A stretch of 14,848 nucleotides of DNA from Clostridiales bacterium UBA1381 (lineage in GTDB: Bacteria > Bacillota > Clostridia > UBA1381), in the NCBI GenBank assembly GCA_002305435.1, contig DBQZ01000145.1, forward strand, positions 1-14,848. Reading direction: 5' to 3'. A program made the position numbers and the translations under genes. Positions 1-7,298 of this stretch are shown here, piece by piece. The notes under the pieces were generated by a model. That model did no database searches, was not told where the DNA came from, and saw only the letters and a program-made list of their open reading frames with translations. The stretch's first letter is position 1; each line of letters begins with the position of its first letter.

Positions 1-43
1 AAAAATCTAAACTCATCTAATCTGGTAATATAATACCATATAT

Positions 44-739
44 TTGAGTATTTGTCAATGGGTTTTTGTAAATTTGTTGAAAAAGAGACGTGGTTATTCT
101 CGTTCTATTACAGGATTATACCGTGTGTTGCGCCGCTTAGGCAACATTGCTGTTAAGCCTCGCAATCCCAAATATGTGCCTAAGCCTTATGAAAAAATGA
201 CTTTTCCTGGTCAACGAGTTCAAATTGACGTTAAATTCGTGCCGTCAGTCTGCCTTGTTGGAGATGTTAAAGACGAGAAATTTTATCAATATACTGCTAT
301 TGATGAATACTCTCGTTTTCGCTATGTTGAAGCTTTTCAGGAACACAACAGCTATTCTTCGGCTGTTTTTCTTGAACATATGCTCAAAGCCTTTAAATTC
401 CCCGTATTATGCGTCCAGACGGATAATGGTCAGGAATTTACTAAACGATTGTGCAAAGGCAAACAAACACCTACGCTGTTTGAAGATGCACTTAAAAAAC
501 ATGGTATTGAGCATAAACTTATACGTCCCTATACACCGAGACATAATGGAAAAGTTGAACGTTCTCATAGAAAAGACAACGAATATTTCTATGCGACACA
601 TACGTTTTATTCATTTGTTGATTTTTCAAAACAATTGGCGCTTAATGATAAATACAATAAGTTTCCGATGCGTCCGTTAAATTGGAAAGCCCCGTATGAT
701 TATATCAAAGCCTTTCTTGATAACGGTGAAGTTTTTTAA
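44..739 (+). pseudogene. 5'-truncated DDE transposase (IS481/IS3-like integrase core)
   Basis: The C-terminal part of an rve-type transposase. The reading frame is open only from base 29 and all three plus frames have stops before base 44, so the N-terminal helix-turn-helix half normally present is missing. Counting from the TTG at 44, the remnant starts with a basic segment (KKRRGYSRS, residues 13-21). It then holds the complete catalytic triad: D62 (in QIDVKFV), D127 (in QTDNGQEF) and E172 (in NGKVERSH). No credible start codon or ribosome binding site precedes it, and the ATG at 58 is in another frame. It is therefore probably an inactive remnant, although the catalytic core itself is not interrupted. 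The family call (IS481-like rather than IS3 OrfB) is an inference from the compact core and could be wrong. Candidate terminal repeats flank it at 45-76 and 741-772. Confidence 0.85.
45..76. repeat. candidate left terminal inverted repeat of the IS remnant
   Basis: The core TTTGTCAATG at 51-60 is an exact inverted match to CATTGACAAA at 757-766. Extended outward from TG at 45-46, about 20 of 32 positions agree with the reverse complement of 741-772. Transposase-coding sequence begins almost directly after it, which is not normal IS layout and suggests internal deletion. No target-site duplication is evident. Confidence 0.45.
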
Positions 740-740
740 G

Positions 741-772
741 AAATTTTGTAACATATCATTGACAAACCTACA
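741..772. repeat. candidate right terminal inverted repeat of the IS remnant
   Basis: It lies immediately after the transposase stop codon. Read on the minus strand from base 772 it begins TGTAGG and contains TTTGTCAATG, the partner of 51-60. Its position just beyond the stop fits the right end of a small insertion sequence. The outer six bases do not match the left end well, so the exact boundary is uncertain. Confidence 0.45.
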
Positions 773-792
773 GTAAATTTTATAGATAAGTG

Positions 793-826
793 AAAGAGTG
801 AACCGGGAAAGTAGGTTCACTCTTTT
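793..826 (+). terminator. rho-independent terminator between convergent genes
   Basis: A 12-bp perfect stem (793-804 with 814-825, arms AAAGAGTGAACC and GGTTCACTCTTT) and a 9-base loop, followed on the plus strand by TTTT, G and TTT. It lies outside the putative IS right end. The T-run is much better on the plus strand, so it mainly ends plus-strand transcription, but it also lies just past the end of the minus-strand DUF262 gene and may act weakly in both directions. Confidence 0.8.
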
Positions 827-869
827 GTTTGTCTATAAATATTTCAATTTTGCTTACTCTCTAGTCATT

Positions 870-2645
870 TTAAGAAAGTTTTTTGCCGAATAAATTTACT
901 ACATCCTCACTTTCTCTGCCAGGAATAGCTTTTCCGATAGCGTTTTCAATAGAATCTAAAATCATTTTTGCTCTATATACAATGTGCTCATCAAAATTAT
1001 CATTTCGGCAACTGTCAGCATTGATGCAATGTGATTTTAAATATTCATTAAGAGTTGCAGCATCGACCTGCCCTTTCTTCTCAATCTTCTCCAAATACTT
1101 GCTTGGCGCAGCGCCGCCAATTTCTCTGTTCGTAGAATAAGTGATCGGTGTCTTATTTATAACAGAGTTCCATTTCTTTCTTGAATAATTGCATTTTTCG
1201 CAGTAATCTTTAGAGAAAATATGATGAATGTCAATATTCTCTGATTTGTATGCTGTAAAGTCCATTTCTCGTCCGCTAATAAAATCCTTACAATGATTTT
1301 TAAGTATCAGCGCTATTATGCCTTTATATGCGGCTGATTGCCTTGATTGGAGAGTTATAAGTCTTGTAGGATTGAAATATGCTTCTTGGACGGTTTTGGG
1401 AACAGTCGTCTCATTTCTTACCCATTCCATAACGCCAACAACATCATTTACATAGCGTGTTTCATTTGCACTGCCATACAGCTCTCCAAATACGCCACAC
1501 CAATACCATTGCTTGATTTTATTCTTTATATTTGTAACCTTAATTCTGTTGCCCTCATTTAACAACGTGCATATTACTGCCAATGGAATAAGCTGCGTTG
1601 AGTACGGTAAATCGCGGTTAGAGAAGATACGCTCCTCCTGAAGCATTTTCTCTGCTTCGACAAATCCATTGGATAAGATGTTCGCATATTTTTTATAGTC
1701 ACTAAGAGACAGATTCAATACATCTTTCTTTTTACAACTTACCGTACCGCCCTTTTTATAGGTTGACAATAATGTGCAGGCGACAAGAAAATCTGTAGAT
1801 GTAATAACAGACAACAAATCACCCATAAAAAACTTTTGTCGTCTGTTCTCCCAATCTTTTCTCAACTCAAAATCATCCATTGCGAAAATCGCAGTTACAA
1901 GTTCAAACACAGTTAAAGAAACACCGCCAGTGTTTACATTTTCAAACACCTGACATACAGCTTCTTTTGGCGTTTCCTTGCCGAGAAGAATTACAGGTAT
2001 TTTATATTGCATTGTTCGCATAATGATGTTAGTATTAAATGCAGTAAACTCCTTAATCGTTTCCGGATTGTAATTGTAATACGCATAATATTGATTCTGC
2101 CAATTTTGGACTTTTGTAAAATTCAATATTATGTTAAGGGGAAACATTTTCTTTTCAAATTCTTTTGTTTGATCTGACAAATCTAACTCTATATTTCGTC
2201 CAAAATTGGATGTAACAATCCTACTCTCCGGAACGGAAAATATGGCATCAACTCTGTCATAATCAGAGTTAAGAGCTTTTTCTATATCTATATAATAATA
2301 TCTATATATTTCCTTGTTTTTATCTGTACGAGTATGTACCGGGGCGGTATTAAAAAGTGCAGAATACATTGAAGTTAATCTCTGTTGCCCGTCAAGAATA
2401 AGCTCGGAAGGGGGATTCCCATGTGCAGGAGCGCCTTCAATCACTCTATATTTAAAACGAACATTTTCATTTCCATACTCCAAAAACATAGCTGCACCTA
2501 CTGGAAAATTACTTGTGATGCTCGCAATAAGAGCCTGTATTCTATTATCTTCCCAAACCCAACCTCTTTGAAAATCAGGAAGCTGAATTTTGCCATTGTC
2601 AATATCTGCCATAAGCTCTGCGATTTGTCTATCATTCGTTTGCAT
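870..2645 (-). CDS. DUF262 + HNH (DUF1524-type) nuclease, GmrSD/SspE-like
   Basis: A 591-residue single chain. The N-terminal DUF262 (ParB-like) domain shows QLPDFQRGWVW at 21-31 and the signature DGQQR at 85-89, a nucleotide-binding/hydrolysis motif in this family. The C-terminal region shows an HNH-type nuclease pattern: DIHH at 472-475, N497, and N506-R507; a CxxC pair (C482, C485) sits just after the histidines. This order matches the GmrSD type IV restriction enzymes and SspE-type effectors, which cut modified or foreign phage DNA. An AGGGAGG ribosome site about seven bases upstream supports the ATG at 2645. It is preceded by its own candidate promoter (2682-2709) and has no adjacent defence partner. 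The gene is more A/T-rich than its neighbours and sits beside an IS remnant, suggesting horizontal acquisition. The target (glucosylated, phosphorothioate-linked or other DNA) cannot be read from sequence. Confidence 0.88.
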   Translation of the reverse strand: MQTNDRQIAELMADIDNGKIQLPDFQRGWVWEDNRIQALIASITSNFPVGAAMFLEYGNENVRFKYRVIEGAPAHGNPPSELILDGQQRLTSMYSALFNTAPVHTRTDKNKEIYRYYYIDIEKALNSDYDRVDAIFSVPESRIVTSNFGRNIELDLSDQTKEFEKKMFPLNIILNFTKVQNWQNQYYAYYNYNPETIKEFTAFNTNIIMRTMQYKIPVILLGKETPKEAVCQVFENVNTGGVSLTVFELVTAIFAMDDFELRKDWENRRQKFFMGDLLSVITSTDFLVACTLLSTYKKGGTVSCKKKDVLNLSLSDYKKYANILSNGFVEAEKMLQEERIFSNRDLPYSTQLIPLAVICTLLNEGNRIKVTNIKNKIKQWYWCGVFGELYGSANETRYVNDVVGVMEWVRNETTVPKTVQEAYFNPTRLITLQSRQSAAYKGIIALILKNHCKDFISGREMDFTAYKSENIDIHHIFSKDYCEKCNYSRKKWNSVINKTPITYSTNREIGGAAPSKYLEKIEKKGQVDAATLNEYLKSHCINADSCRNDNFDEHIVYRAKMILDSIENAIGKAIPGRESEDVVNLFGKKLS

Positions 2646-2681
2646 AGTATTTACCTCCCTAATTAGTATGTTTTTCCATCA

Positions 2682-2709
2682 TTAATATAAAAAAGATTGA
2701 AAGACTCAA
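2682..2709 (-). promoter_or_regulatory. candidate sigma-A promoter of the DUF262 gene
   Basis: Read on the minus strand: TTGAGT (2709-2704), a 16-base spacer, and TATTAA (2687-2682), followed about 25 bases later by the AGGGAGG ribosome site. The -35 matches 4 of 6 and the -10 5 of 6 consensus positions. No clear terminator separates it from the upstream minus-strand gene, so read-through is also possible. Confidence 0.45.
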
Positions 2710-2746
2710 AACGTATACACAGAAGCCAGTGAGTTATTTAATCATC

Positions 2747-3223
2747 TTATCCCATACTCCGACGCTTAGCTGTATACCCCTCAGCCGTTATCTTATATAC
2801 GACTGTGTTTTTTAGCTGCATAGGTGCAAACGTATTTGTATGTATTCCGTAATGATCAAGAAGAACTGACAAAAGCCGCTCCTTTTCTTCCTCATCGGCC
2901 ATTTCTACCCGCCCATGTCCTATGACGCTCTCATAGGCAAAGCTGGCTGTACACGCTTCTTCCCCTGTAGGCTTTATCAGCTTGTGGGAACAATCTGTTT
3001 CAAAGGATATGCGGTTATCATTTTTTATAATCTCATGTTTCATCCCCTCTTTTGCCCCGTGGAAGAACAGCGTGAGCTTTTCACCGTCCATCTCAAAACC
3101 AAAATTAACCGGCAGTATATACGGATAATCGCCGTTGTTCAAGGCAATTCGCAGGACTTCAGCTCTTGATAATATCGCTTTTATCTCCTGCGTATCTGTT
3201 ATTTCCCTATCTTTTCTGCGCAT
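2747..3223 (-). CDS. pyridoxamine 5'-phosphate oxidase-like (NimA-like) flavoprotein
   Basis: A 158-residue protein with the small split-barrel flavin-binding fold typical of the PNPOx-like/NimA group. It begins MRRKDREI and has the conserved strands RIALNNGDYPYILPVNFG (25-42) and FHGAKEGMK (54-62), followed by the FAYESVIGHGRVE segment (95-107). Relatives bind FMN or haem-type cofactors, and some reduce 5-nitroimidazole drugs, but most have no known substrate. Its length is normal for the family. The start is supported by AGGGAGGAA seven bases upstream of ATG. It lies downstream of the M42 peptidase on the same strand, separated by a hairpin terminator, so it probably has its own weak promoter or depends on read-through. 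Family assignment is confident; the reaction is not. Confidence 0.85.
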   Translation of the reverse strand: MRRKDREITDTQEIKAILSRAEVLRIALNNGDYPYILPVNFGFEMDGEKLTLFFHGAKEGMKHEIIKNDNRISFETDCSHKLIKPTGEEACTASFAYESVIGHGRVEMADEEEKERLLSVLLDHYGIHTNTFAPMQLKNTVVYKITAEGYTAKRRSMG

Positions 3224-3240
3224 CTTTGATTCCTCCCTGA

Positions 3241-3300
3241 AAATAAAAATTACCGGCTGCCGTGCAGACAGCCCATCCTGCGTATTGTCCGACAGCCGGT
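3241..3300 (-). terminator. terminator downstream of the M42 peptidase gene
   Basis: ACCGGCTG (3252-3259) pairs perfectly with CAGCCGGT (3293-3300). The 33 bases between can form further partial pairing. On the minus strand the stem is followed by AATTTTTATTTT, so it reads as an intrinsic terminator for the gene ending at 3326. Confidence 0.65.
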
Positions 3301-3325
3301 TGATATTCGTATATGTAACGCCTGT

Positions 3326-4306
3326 TTACAGCTTACTTTCCGCATAAGCGGTTAAGAGCTTTATGCAGGACTCTATATCTTTTTCGGATGCAAGCTCACT
3401 GGGAGAATGAATATATCTTACAGGCAGTGACACTCCGCCGGTTTTAACACCGGCCTTAGACGTGTGTATAGCTCCAGCATCTGTTCCGCCGTCATTCATA
3501 ATCTCCGCCTGGCAGCAAATATTCTTCTCCGCTGCAATTTCTGAGAGTCTTTCTCGTACATCACGATGACATAATACCGAACGGTCCATAACCTTTACAG
3601 CTGCTCCCTCTCCGAGCTTTACAGCCATAAATGGCGCATGAGGGGTGTCACCGGTATCTGTAACGTCAACCGCTACCGCATAATCCGGTTCGATTCCAAA
3701 CGATACAGTTCGTGCGCCCCTGAGGCCAACTTCCTCCTGTACTGTAAAGACGAAATAAACGTCGTTGTCTGTATCCTGCATACGCTTCGCAGTTTCTATC
3801 AGAATATAGCATCCCGTACGGTTGTCGAGCGCTTTTGATACAATAACGTCGTCTCTTTTATAAAACGCTCCCTCAAATACAGCCATATCACCTATCGAAA
3901 CTAATTTTTCTGCTTCAGAGCATGATTTTGCCCCGATGTCTATATAGAGCTTGTTCATGGACGGCTTTTTATTAAAAGCCTCCTCCTCACAGCCGATAAC
4001 GCCTGTTGTACCGTTCTTAAACCGCACTCTGCGGCCGGGAAGCTGTTTAACCTCTAAGCCGCCCACAGCGGAAAAACGCAGAAAGCCTTCCTTGTCAATA
4101 AATGTAACGACTATCCCTATTTCGTCCATGTGCGCAGCAAGCATCAGCCGCTTTCCGCTTCCCTTCTTATGTGCGGCAAGATTCCCAAGCGCATCCGTTT
4201 GTATCTCATCCACATACGGCTCTATCTCGCTTTTTATCAATGCGCTTATTTCTTCCTCGTTACCTGACGGGCCCCATGCCTGGGTTAATTTCTCTAATAA
4301 ATCCAA
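3326..4306 (-). CDS. M42 family metallo-aminopeptidase (FrvX/PepA-like)
   Basis: A cytosolic dinuclear metal-dependent peptidase of the M42 family, whose members form large hollow complexes that trim peptides. All expected residues are visible (numbered from an alternative upstream GTG; subtract three for the chosen start): H62 and D64 in AAHMDEIG, bridging D164 in KALDNRTG, catalytic E194-E195 in VQEEVG, D217 in AVDVTD, and H303 in YIHSPSE. I chose the TTG at 4306-4304 because GAGGTG (4318-4313) lies six bases upstream and the protein then starts MDLLEKLTQAWGPSGNE, as is usual in this family. The GTG at 4315 overlaps that ribosome site and the ATG at 4320 opens a two-codon frame. A good promoter lies at 4354-4382 and a terminator follows the gene. 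The exact substrate preference is not readable. Confidence 0.93.
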   Translation of the reverse strand: MDLLEKLTQAWGPSGNEEEISALIKSEIEPYVDEIQTDALGNLAAHKKGSGKRLMLAAHMDEIGIVVTFIDKEGFLRFSAVGGLEVKQLPGRRVRFKNGTTGVIGCEEEAFNKKPSMNKLYIDIGAKSCSEAEKLVSIGDMAVFEGAFYKRDDVIVSKALDNRTGCYILIETAKRMQDTDNDVYFVFTVQEEVGLRGARTVSFGIEPDYAVAVDVTDTGDTPHAPFMAVKLGEGAAVKVMDRSVLCHRDVRERLSEIAAEKNICCQAEIMNDGGTDAGAIHTSKAGVKTGGVSLPVRYIHSPSELASEKDIESCIKLLTAYAESKL

Positions 4307-4312
4307 AATGAT

Positions 4313-4318
4313 CACCTC
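4313..4318 (-). promoter_or_regulatory. ribosome binding site that decides the M42 start
   Basis: GAGGTG on the minus strand, six bases before the TTG at 4306. It overlaps the competing GTG at 4315-4313, which therefore cannot easily be the real start. Confidence 0.7.
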
Positions 4319-4353
4319 ATACTTTTTTTGCAGCCCTTCTATTCTTAATTTTT

Positions 4354-4382
4354 ATTTTACTAAATATATTAACATTTGTCAA
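4354..4382 (-). promoter_or_regulatory. sigma-A promoter of the M42 peptidase gene
   Basis: Minus strand: perfect TTGACA (4382-4377), a 17-base spacer, and TAAAAT (4359-4354). It starts ten bases after the end of spoVAE and gives the peptidase gene expression independent of the forespore operon. No terminator hairpin is visible between spoVAE and this promoter. Confidence 0.75.
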
Positions 4383-4392
4383 TAAAATCCTG

Positions 4393-4749
4393 CTATTTTT
4401 TCATCCTCGGTTTAAAGATAACAGCCGCCAAAAAACCAAATACAAGCGCAGCTGCTATTCCGCCGGCAGACGATGTAAGCCCTCCTGTATAAACGCCCAT
4501 GTAACCTATCTCCCCCACCGCCTCCATGACACCTTTTGCTAATGTATAGCCGAAACCGGTAAGCGGTACTGTTGCCCCCGCTTTGCCAAACTGCACCAAA
4601 GGCTCATAAAGGCCTAAAAAGCCCAGCACTACGCCCGATGAGACGAATATAACCAGTATCCTTGCCGGAGTCAGCTTAGTTTTGTCTATTAGTATCTGTC
4701 CTATGGCGCAGATAAGCCCGCCTACAATAAATGAACGCAGATAATCCAT
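4393..4749 (-). CDS. spoVAE: stage V sporulation protein AE (SpoVAEB type)
   Basis: A 118-residue integral membrane protein recognised from its family sequence, with about four hydrophobic segments (roughly 5-21, 30-48, 58-80 and 92-112). It also has the glycine-rich patterns GFGYTLAKGV and YTGGLTSSAGGIAAALVFG typical of the SpoVAC/SpoVAE membrane subunits. SpoVA proteins form the inner forespore-membrane channel that takes up Ca-dipicolinate during sporulation and releases it at germination. Its ATG shares one base with the spoVAD stop (TAATG), so the two are translationally coupled. Length is normal. It is the last gene of the pair and lacks an obvious terminator. Confidence 0.93.
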   Translation of the reverse strand: MDYLRSFIVGGLICAIGQILIDKTKLTPARILVIFVSSGVVLGFLGLYEPLVQFGKAGATVPLTGFGYTLAKGVMEAVGEIGYMGVYTGGLTSSAGGIAAALVFGFLAAVIFKPRMKK

Positions 4750-5777
4750 TACCGTTTCCCCCTTTCAATTGTGATACCGTGAGCAATAGCCGGAATGCTC
4801 TCCCCCTGCTGGATGATAGCCGGATTCATAAGAGCGCCTGTCGCCATAAGGAATATCCGGTCAAACTCCCCGTCTTTGAGCTTTTTATAAATATATCCGC
4901 AGAATACGCTTGCACAGCACCCGCAGCCGCTGCCACCTGCATGGACATCCTGCTTTTGCAGGTCGTATATCATCTTTCCGCAATCGTTATGAAGCTCACG
5001 TATATCATAGCCTTCTTCCAAAAGCAGTTCTGTAAAAATATCTGAACCTATAACCCCCAAATCGCCGGTTAATATAAGGTCATAATCAGTAGGACAAAAG
5101 CCCGTATCCTGAAAATGGTAACGCATAGTATCAACTGCTGCTGGAGCCATTGCAGCTCCCATGTTGTTTATATCCGTTATCCCGTAATCAACTATTTTCC
5201 CTGTTGTAACATGGGTTATCACTGGACCGCTGCCATACGCAGATAACACGGCGCATCCGGCTCCTGTAACCGTCCACTGTGATGAGGGCGCACGCTGGCC
5301 GCCGTATTCGAGAGGATAGCGGAACTGCTTTTCCGCAGAGCAGAAATGGCTTGAGGTAGCGCACATAACCTTATCAGCGTATCCGCCGCTAATTAAAGCT
5401 GCACCGAGGGACAAGCTCTCAGTCATTGTTGAACAGGCTCCGTACAGTCCGAAAAACGGCACACCTATATCACGTGCCGAGTAATGGGCGCCTATGCACT
5501 GATTTAACAAATCTCCCGCCAGAATATACCTTATGTCCTGCGGCTTTAAAGAAAGGTGTTTGAGCGCATCGAGGCAGGTCTGCTTCTGCAATTTGCTTTC
5601 TGCCTGTTCCCATGTATCCATGCCGTATTTATCGTCTTGGAGTATTTTATCAAAGTATTTTGACAGCGGCCCATCCCCTTCTTTCGTTCCCACGGTGGAC
5701 GCCGTTCCGATTATTACCGGCGGGTTATCAAATTTTATGCTTCGTCTGCCCAGCTTCTGATTTTTTATTGTGTTCAT
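4749..5777 (-). CDS. spoVAD: stage V sporulation protein AD
   Basis: A 342-residue thiolase-fold protein of the SpoVAD family, the dipicolinate-binding soluble component of the SpoVA channel in the forespore inner membrane. Recognisable segments are DNPPVIIGTASTVGTKEGDGPL (17-38), LAGDLLNQC (86-94), FFGLYGACSTMTESL (108-122, with C115 at the position of the thiolase nucleophile) and, near the C-terminus, HAGGSGCGCCASVF. Length is typical. The start is supported by GGGAGGATG eight bases upstream. It overlaps spoVAE by one base. The usual upstream gene spoVAC is absent: the next gene is a divergent alcohol dehydrogenase. No convincing sigma-G promoter was found upstream. A TTGACA at 5871-5866 with a poor -10 (TAAATT) and a CATACATA (near a sigma-G -10) are present but not decisive. 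Confidence 0.95.
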   Translation of the reverse strand: MNTIKNQKLGRRSIKFDNPPVIIGTASTVGTKEGDGPLSKYFDKILQDDKYGMDTWEQAESKLQKQTCLDALKHLSLKPQDIRYILAGDLLNQCIGAHYSARDIGVPFFGLYGACSTMTESLSLGAALISGGYADKVMCATSSHFCSAEKQFRYPLEYGGQRAPSSQWTVTGAGCAVLSAYGSGPVITHVTTGKIVDYGITDINNMGAAMAPAAVDTMRYHFQDTGFCPTDYDLILTGDLGVIGSDIFTELLLEEGYDIRELHNDCGKMIYDLQKQDVHAGGSGCGCCASVFCGYIYKKLKDGEFDRIFLMATGALMNPAIIQQGESIPAIAHGITIERGKR

Positions 5778-5898
5778 GCTTCATCCTCCCTGTTTGTCTT
5801 TGGTTTATTATTCTGCTGTTAAGAAAAAATTATGTATGGTCGCAATTTATTTGTTTGGATATTTTTGTCAATTACCCAAAAAATTTTTCAATAATCTC

Positions 5899-5927
5899 TT
5901 GTAATTTAAACGAAAGTGTAGTATAAT
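5899..5927 (+). promoter_or_regulatory. sigma-A promoter of the first iron alcohol dehydrogenase
   Basis: TTGTAA (5899-5904), a 17-base spacer and a perfect TATAAT (5922-5927). The resulting leader of roughly 57 bases contains a small GGCG/CGCC hairpin (5943-5955) and a strong AAGGAG ribosome site. It shares the 214-base divergent region with spoVAD. Confidence 0.75.
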
Positions 5928-5991
5928 AGAAATAGAGTTTTAGGCGGTTTTCGCCGTCTTTATCAACTTTTGAGTCTAAGGAGAGAAACGT

Positions 5992-7137
5992 ATGAATAGC
6001 TTTGATATACGCACAAAAATATACTTCGGCGACAATGCACTCGACCGGCTTGAGCAAATACCGTATAAACGCATACTTATAATAACAGATCCATTTGTTG
6101 CAAAAAGCGGTCTTTTGCAGATGATTACATACAGGCTTAACGATACGAATAAAGATTTTGATATTTTCTCAGACATAGTACCCGATCCGCCTATTGAAAA
6201 GATAACTATCGGCGTAAAGGCTATGCTTGCTTACAATCCGGATGCAATAATCGCTATCGGCGGGGGTAGTGCAATTGACTCTGCTAAAGCAATCCGTGAG
6301 TTTGCCTCCAAAGCCTCAGGAAAGGCTGATGTTGCTCTTATTGCCATCCCGACTACCAGCGGTACTGGCTCAGAAGTTACAAGCTTCTCTGTTGTTTCCG
6401 ATCCGGCGCATGATATCAAATATCCTCTTGTATCAGATTCTCTTTTGCCGACCGAGGCAATACTTGATGCCGTTTTGGTGAAAAGCGTTCCTCCTACAGT
6501 AACTGCGGATACCGGCATGGACGTTTTGACACACGCCATAGAGGCTTATGTGAGCATAAACAATAACGAATTTTCAGCAGCCTTGGCAGAAAAAGCCATA
6601 GAGATATGCGGAGGATTTTTGCTTCGTTCCTATCTTGATAACAATGATACTCATGCCAGAAAGAAAATGCACGTTGCTTCCTGTCTTGCAGGACTGGCGT
6701 TCAATTCCGCATCCTTGGGATTAAATCACGGAATGGCTCATCAGCTGGGCGCAAAATTCCACATCCCTCACGGACGCGCAAATGCAATGCTGCTTCCGCA
6801 TATAATCGAATATAACGCAGATATTAACAAACACTCTAAGAGCCGCAGCGAATATCTGCCGGCTGTACGCAAGTACGTTAACGTTGCAAAGCTGCTCGGA
6901 CTTAATAACTTTAACGAAATAACTACCGTCCGTGCTCTTGTGAGCTGGGTACAGTTCATGATAAAGGAAATGAACATCCCCATCTCCATTTCCCAGATTG
7001 GCATTGACAAGAATGAATACTTTAATGCCATTGATTCTATGGCTGAAAAAGCGCTTGCCGATGCTTGTACTGCAACAAATCCCCGTACCCCGTCAAAAGA
7101 GGAAGTAGCACGGATATTTGAGCATCTGTACGAGTAA
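5992..7137 (+). CDS. iron-containing alcohol dehydrogenase (PduQ/EutG-like)
   Basis: A 381-residue group III alcohol dehydrogenase, which interconverts primary alcohols and aldehydes with NAD(P)H in fermentation. The N-terminal dinucleotide-binding half has GGGSAIDSAKA at 90-100 and IPTTSGTGSEVT at 119-130. The C-terminal metal domain has all four iron ligands: D177 and H181 in DTGMDVLTHAIEA, H246 in GLNHGMAHQLG and H260 in IPHGRAN. The second histidine of the HGMAH motif, H250, is also present. ATG at 5992 follows AAGGAG. It is a single-gene unit between a good promoter (5899-5927) and a strong terminator (7173-7234). The sequence resembles propanol/ethanol dehydrogenases such as PduQ or EutG, but there are no microcompartment genes nearby, so substrate is an inference only. 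Confidence 0.93.
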   Translation: MNSFDIRTKIYFGDNALDRLEQIPYKRILIITDPFVAKSGLLQMITYRLNDTNKDFDIFSDIVPDPPIEKITIGVKAMLAYNPDAIIAIGGGSAIDSAKAIREFASKASGKADVALIAIPTTSGTGSEVTSFSVVSDPAHDIKYPLVSDSLLPTEAILDAVLVKSVPPTVTADTGMDVLTHAIEAYVSINNNEFSAALAEKAIEICGGFLLRSYLDNNDTHARKKMHVASCLAGLAFNSASLGLNHGMAHQLGAKFHIPHGRANAMLLPHIIEYNADINKHSKSRSEYLPAVRKYVNVAKLLGLNNFNEITTVRALVSWVQFMIKEMNIPISISQIGIDKNEYFNAIDSMAEKALADACTATNPRTPSKEEVARIFEHLYE

Positions 7138-7172
7138 TCCCCGAAATCTTTGTCCGGTTAAAATTGTTTAAA

Positions 7173-7234
7173 ATACCGCCCGTGTATTGTGGCCATTCCT
7201 TAACTCTCCACAATGTATAGGCGGTATATTTTTT
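7173..7234 (+). terminator. strong rho-independent terminator after the first alcohol dehydrogenase
   Basis: A 20-bp stem from ATACCGCC (7173-7180) to GTGG (7189-7192), pairing with 7208-7227. It has one mismatch and three G-T wobbles, a 15-base loop, and then T-rich sequence with six Ts (7229-7234). It separates the two alcohol dehydrogenase genes into different transcripts. Confidence 0.9.
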
Positions 7235-7298
7235 ATAAAGATAGTTCTTGGAGAGGAACTCTAAAAACTACTACATTTATTATACGAGGAGAATACCA

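Noticed and set aside
225..680. A 151-codon open frame overlapping the transposase remnant in another plus-strand frame
   Set aside because: It has no ribosome site or recognisable motifs and lies wholly within the frame carrying the DDE triad; it is a shadow frame.
5831..5871. Possible spoVAD promoter (TTGACA at 5871-5866 or a sigma-G-like CATACATA)
   Set aside because: The TTGACA has only a weak -10 at a 16-base spacing, and no matching -35 was found at the right distance from CATACATA, so no promoter could be fixed.
7243..7260. Inverted repeat AGTTC-N8-GAACT before the second alcohol dehydrogenase
   Set aside because: The arms are only five bases and no promoter could be placed with it; too short to call an operator.
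7248..7298. Longer N-terminus for the second alcohol dehydrogenase
   Set aside because: The extra 17 residues (MERNSKNYYIYYTRRIP) are not family-like, and the good ribosome site is just before the ATG at 7299.
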